DNA of 64,000 nt from Blautia sp. AF19-10LB (GTDB lineage: Bacteria; Bacillota; Clostridia; Lachnospirales; Lachnospiraceae), in NCBI RefSeq assembly GCF_003461245.1, contig NZ_QTWS01000001.1, positions 325,919 to 389,918 of the forward strand, given 5' to 3'. Within the stretch, counting starts at the first letter, position 1, and each line of letters starts with the position of its first letter. The translations under genes and the position numbers were made by a program. Under the pieces are notes generated by a model. That model saw only the letters and a program-made list of their open reading frames with translations. It ran no database searches and was not told the DNA's origin. Of the stretch, positions 61,017-64,000 are shown piece after piece.

Positions 61017-62936
61017 ATGGAACAGAAAAGAAATACACATGTCAGACAGAGCCGGTATCAGGCGAAACCTGTCCAGGCTTCATCAAGAAAAAAGGCGGCA
61101 GCACCGAAGTCTGCCCGTCCGGGAGGAAATCATCACCAGCAGGATACGAGAAAACATCCGAATCAGGCAGCAGTACATCATTCTACCGCTTCCAGACAGC
61201 GAAGCCGCCGCAGAAGAAGACACTTCCGTCTGAAACCGCAGGTTAAGATCGCAGGCATCCTGATTCTGGTATTCCTGCTTGGGCTTGCAGGAAGCAGGAT
61301 TTTTTCATCAGGAAAAGGATCTGATGGTAAGAAAGCCAAAGAGGCTATGGCCAAAAGTGCCAAAGCAGAGGAAGATGTTGTTGAAATGGAAGAGACAAAG
61401 GAGATTGCTTTTGAACCTCACTGCGTAGATTCAACAAAGCCGGAGAATCTGATCAGCTATACAAATATAGAAGTAGATGGAAATCAGCTTGAAAATATTT
61501 CTGATTATCAGCCGGATGGAGATATTCAGTTTAATGTAGGAGAAGATTATACAGATGTGGACGGAATTGTTACATTCAGAGGAAACAGTTTCCGTGATAA
61601 TCCTACACATGGTTATGCAAATATGACCGACTATAAACTTAATGGAAAATGGTCAGCAGATACAGGTTCCCTTGCCTCCGGCGACACAGTCTGGACCGGA
61701 AGCGGCTGGACCGGACAGCCATTGATGATGAAATGGCCAAAAGAAGTTAAAGCACATATGAACATGACAGAAAAAGCCAAGGCAGACGACGATCTGGTGG
61801 AAGTGATCTACGCCTGCATGGACGGAAATGTTTATTTCCTCGATCTCAAAACAGGAGAAAAAACACGTGATCCTCTGTATCTGGGCTACACCTTCAAAGG
61901 TGCAGGTGCACTCGATCCGCGAGGATACCCGATCATGTATATCGGGGCTGGATATAACAGCGACGAGGGAACTGCTAGAGTTTTTGTTGTCAATCTGATC
62001 GACTGCAGTGTTATGTACACATTTGGGGACAATGATGAGTTTTCCCTTCGAGGTTCTTTAAGTTTCTTCGACGGTTCCGCACTGGTCGATGAAGAGACAG
62101 ACACTCTGATCTATCCGGGAGAAAATGGGATCCTGTATCTCATCAAGCTGAATACCAGCTATGATAAGGAGACAGGCTCTCTGTCCATCAATCCGGGTAA
62201 GATCGTGAAATGGCGCTATTACGGAACAAGATCCAGTACAGAATCCTTCTGGATCGGTATGGAGGACAGCGCAGCTGTTTATAAGGGTTATGCATTTATG
62301 GCAGACAACGGTGGAAACCTGATGTGCCTGAATCTTAACACACTGGAGCTTGTATGGGTACAGGATACCCTGGACGATTCCAACTCCACACCGGTTCTGG
62401 AAATTGAGAATGGTCATCTTTACCTGTATGTAAGTACCTCCTTCCGTCTGGGATGGAGAAGCAATGATTCTGCGACCATCCCAATCTGGAAGATCGATGC
62501 AGAGACAGGAGAGATCATCTGGCACACAGATTATGAATGCTACACAGACGACGGCGTTTCCGGCGGTGTCCAGTCCACGATCGCCTGTGGCAAAAACAGC
62601 CTTTCCGATTACATATATGTCACAGTCTCCAAGACTTCCGACAACGCTTCCGGCGTTCTTGCCTGCCTTAAGAAATCCGACGGCTCCAAAGCCTGGGAAG
62701 ACTCCTCTTCCTACGCCTGGTCTTCACCGGTCTGCGTCTACAACGAAGACGGAACCGGCAAAGTCCTCTACTGCAACAGCACCGGCGATGTCCGTCTCCT
62801 CGATGGCAAAACAGGAGAACTTAATGATACCCTGTCCATCAGCGACGGCGTCATCGAAGCCTCCCCTGCGGTATATGATAATATGGCGGTTGTTGGTACG
62901 AGGGACTGCAAGATCTGGGGGATTGAGTTACAGTAA
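61017..62936 (+). CDS. Membrane-anchored PQQ-like beta-propeller protein
   Basis: 639 residues. A long basic, Gln/Arg-rich cytoplasmic N-terminus (about 1-80) is followed by one membrane helix (VKIAGILILVFLLGLAGSRIF) and a large extracytoplasmic part. From about residue 250 on there are repeated blades with DGNVYFLDLKTGEK, GGNLMCLNLNTLEL, KIDAETGEIIW and GDVRLLDGKTGELN, the BamB/PQQ-type repeat. BamB itself is an outer-membrane factor, so here, in a Gram-positive, the role is unknown; a sensor or surface scaffold is possible. ATG 61017 has GAGGAGGGA upstream. Confidence 0.85.
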   Translation: MEQKRNTHVRQSRYQAKPVQASSRKKAAAPKSARPGGNHHQQDTRKHPNQAAVHHSTASRQRSRRRRRHFRLKPQVKIAGILILVFLLGLAGSRIFSSGKGSDGKKAKEAMAKSAKAEEDVVEMEETKEIAFEPHCVDSTKPENLISYTNIEVDGNQLENISDYQPDGDIQFNVGEDYTDVDGIVTFRGNSFRDNPTHGYANMTDYKLNGKWSADTGSLASGDTVWTGSGWTGQPLMMKWPKEVKAHMNMTEKAKADDDLVEVIYACMDGNVYFLDLKTGEKTRDPLYLGYTFKGAGALDPRGYPIMYIGAGYNSDEGTARVFVVNLIDCSVMYTFGDNDEFSLRGSLSFFDGSALVDEETDTLIYPGENGILYLIKLNTSYDKETGSLSINPGKIVKWRYYGTRSSTESFWIGMEDSAAVYKGYAFMADNGGNLMCLNLNTLELVWVQDTLDDSNSTPVLEIENGHLYLYVSTSFRLGWRSNDSATIPIWKIDAETGEIIWHTDYECYTDDGVSGGVQSTIACGKNSLSDYIYVTVSKTSDNASGVLACLKKSDGSKAWEDSSSYAWSSPVCVYNEDGTGKVLYCNSTGDVRLLDGKTGELNDTLSISDGVIEASPAVYDNMAVVGTRDCKIWGIELQ

Positions 62937-62950
62937 AACAGAACGATGTA

Positions 62951-63012
62951 AAAAAGCCACCAGCTTGGGTTATATATTGATATTTCAATAAGACTCAGGC
63001 TGGCGTTTTTTA
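62951..63012 (+). terminator. Intrinsic terminator after the beta-propeller gene
   Basis: CCAGCTTGGGT (62960-62970) pairs with ACTCAGGCTGG (62993-63003), preceded by an A run and followed by GCGTTTTTT. Confidence 0.85.
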
Positions 63013-63116
63013 TAAAAATGTATATTTGAAAATCAAGCCAAAAAAATTAAAATAATGAATAAAATCAATCGTATTTCTTCTAAAAAATGGATATACTGTA
63101 ATCAGAGGTGAAAATT

Positions 63117-63943
63117 ATGCTGATAGAATTTCGATTCAAAAATTACAGATCATTCAGAGACGAGGCAGTTCTTTCAATGGAAGCAGTAGGGCTTAGCTCT
63201 TTCAAAAAAAGCCTGATTGAACAAAATAAGATGAAACTTTTACCGGGGGCTGCCATTTACGGAAAAAATGGTGGTGGTAAAAGTAATGTAATACGAGCTT
63301 TCTGACTGGGAGTGCAGTTTATCCGTAATGCACAGAGAATACAGCATGAAAAAGCTTCTGTGCCGGTGGTACCGTTTTTACTTGATGATTATTCTGCAAA
63401 TAATCCAACAGAGTTTGCATTTGACTACATTGCTGATGGTATTAAATACTGGTACTCATTTGAGGCAACAAAGGAAAAAATTATAAGAGAATCTTTATAT
63501 CATGCACCGAAGGGGCAGAAAGCCTTAGTATTTTCAAGAGAACAGCAGAAATTTAATTTTACAGAAGATAAAGCCCGAAGAAAACTGATCAGCGAGACGG
63601 TGGCAGAGAATCAGTTGTTCTTTTCTGTTGCATGTACAATGAACGATGCAGTTTGCACGAAAGCTATGAAATGGTTTCGAGAAGATATTTTTTTCTCGAG
63701 AGACTGCACAGATATTCCACAGCAGTTACTGGAATATTCAGGAGACAGCAATATGCTGAATGCAATTTCGGAATATGCAAAGGCTGCTGATTTTGGCATA
63801 GAAGAAATGCAGTTTGAGATAGAAAATAAAGAGATTGACGGAGCAATTGATTTTCCTGAAAATATTCCAGAGGGGATGAAATCGGCATTAACATCCTTTA
63901 TACAGATCTTGTCAGAAAATTCAAATAATTCAGAAGGAAAAGT
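63117..63943 (+). pseudogene. AAA15-type ATPase, interrupted by in-frame TGA and truncated by an IS element
   Basis: Starts MLIEFRFKNYRSFRDEAVLS with Walker A YGKNGGGKSNVIRAF, typical of the AAA15/RloA/OLD-like ATPases often found in defence loci. The frame reads through a TGA at 63303-63305 and resumes without shift (LGVQFIRNAQRIQHEKASVPVVPF). Homologues, from memory, have Trp at this point, so TGG to TGA is likely. About 275 residues remain before the IS200/IS605 end near 63944; the C-terminal Walker B and signature regions are missing. ATG 63117 has AGAGGTG 7 bases upstream. Confidence 0.8.
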
Positions 63944-64000
63944 GACATGCTCCCACCACTTAAATCTCTGATTTTGAAGTGGGGGCTTCTTGCTCAATGG
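63944..64000 (-). mobile_element. IS200/IS605-family element, end (continues beyond window)
   Basis: An imperfect palindrome typical of these elements: CCC (63952-63954), bulged A, CCACTT (63956-63961) pairs with AAGTGG (63977-63982) and GGG (63983-63985); an inner AAATC/GATTT stem lies in the loop. The tnpB end on the minus strand shows that this is the right end. The exact boundary is uncertain by a few bases; I place it near GTGACATGC. Confidence 0.75.
63960..64000 (-). CDS. tnpB: TnpB-family RNA-guided endonuclease, last 13 residues (partial)
   Basis: On the minus strand the frame entering from the right edge reads IEQEAPTSKSEI then TAA (63962-63960). The QEAPTS-type end is typical of TnpB/IS1341-family proteins, and the position, ending inside the right-end hairpin, is where tnpB normally ends. 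The same bases would form the 3' scaffold of the omega RNA. Only the tail is visible, so activity and an accompanying tnpA cannot be judged. Confidence 0.6.
   Translation of the reverse strand, partial: IEQEAPTSKSEI

Noticed and set aside
1..64000. tRNA, rRNA or CRISPR loci
   Set aside because: I saw no cloverleaf with a TTCAANNC arm, no rRNA sequence and no regularly spaced direct repeats.

Overview
The window reads as chromosome from a Gram-positive, anaerobic, spore-forming Clostridia, most likely family Lachnospiraceae (Blautia/Dorea/Ruminococcus-like; family fairly sure, genus not). The grounds are an RnfCDGEAB operon, a Na+-pumping decarboxylase operon, sporulation genes (GerW/YtfJ, YlbJ, an alpha/beta SASP), Bacillota-type synteny (rsmD-coaD with ylbJ; rpmB-asp23-fakA-recG; scpA-scpB; ruvA-ruvB), strong AGGAGG ribosome sites and TTGACA/TATAAT promoters. 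Almost all genes are on the plus strand and densely packed. I see no rRNA, tRNA or CRISPR array.

Layout. 1-12 kb: the end of tyrS, then alaS, rpsU, cardiolipin synthase, a DacF-type carboxypeptidase, a molybdopterin-binding-domain protein, a metallophosphoesterase overlapping scpA, scpB, a zinc-dependent phospholipase C-like protein and a second DacF-type carboxypeptidase. 12-17.5 kb: a five-gene operon for a biotin-dependent Na+-translocating decarboxylase that carries two different carboxyltransferase subunits. 17.6-22.6 kb: a flavoprotein, cmk, ispH, a four-domain S1 protein and, on the minus strand, a YprB-like nuclease. 22.8-27.8 kb: rnfCDGEAB. 28-35 kb: ruvAB, zapA, a U32-family protein, and a SEDS glycosyltransferase overlapping a class B PBP. 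35-38 kb: NUDIX, small hypotheticals, DUF2953, gerW, a 45-aa membrane peptide. 38-43.5 kb: rpmB (minus), a probable unannotated small RNA, asp23, fakA, recG, a histone-like DUF6465 protein and an alpha/beta SASP (minus). 44-55 kb: mgsA, rsmD, coaD, a coiled-coil protein, ylbJ (minus), pepD, an M23 peptidase, a small alarmone synthetase, a YgiQ radical SAM protein, a pseudouridine synthase, lepB and recU. 55-61 kb: hisZ-G-D-B and a fused HisF-like/HisI/HisE gene behind a consensus promoter, then a family 2 glycosyltransferase. 61-64 kb: a membrane-anchored beta-propeller protein, then an AAA ATPase broken by an in-frame TGA and by an IS200/IS605 element, whose tnpB C-terminus and end hairpin form the right edge.

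How it works together: Rnf couples ferredoxin:NAD+ redox to ion pumping and the decarboxylase couples decarboxylation to Na+ export, so the window holds two ion-motive systems. The rest is mainly cell wall synthesis, chromosome maintenance, translation and histidine synthesis.

Most worth a second look: (1) three copies of a 27-bp palindrome GTTACTGT-N11-ACAGTAAC near the start of the rnf, NUDIX and mgsA transcripts; (2) the hybrid transcarboxylase/Na+-pump operon; (3) a promoter-to-terminator ncRNA candidate at about 38.48-38.65 kb; (4) a HisF-like barrel lacking its catalytic aspartates fused to HisIE; (5) the tnpB/omega-RNA end inside a broken ATPase gene; (6) a three-hairpin leader before zapA.
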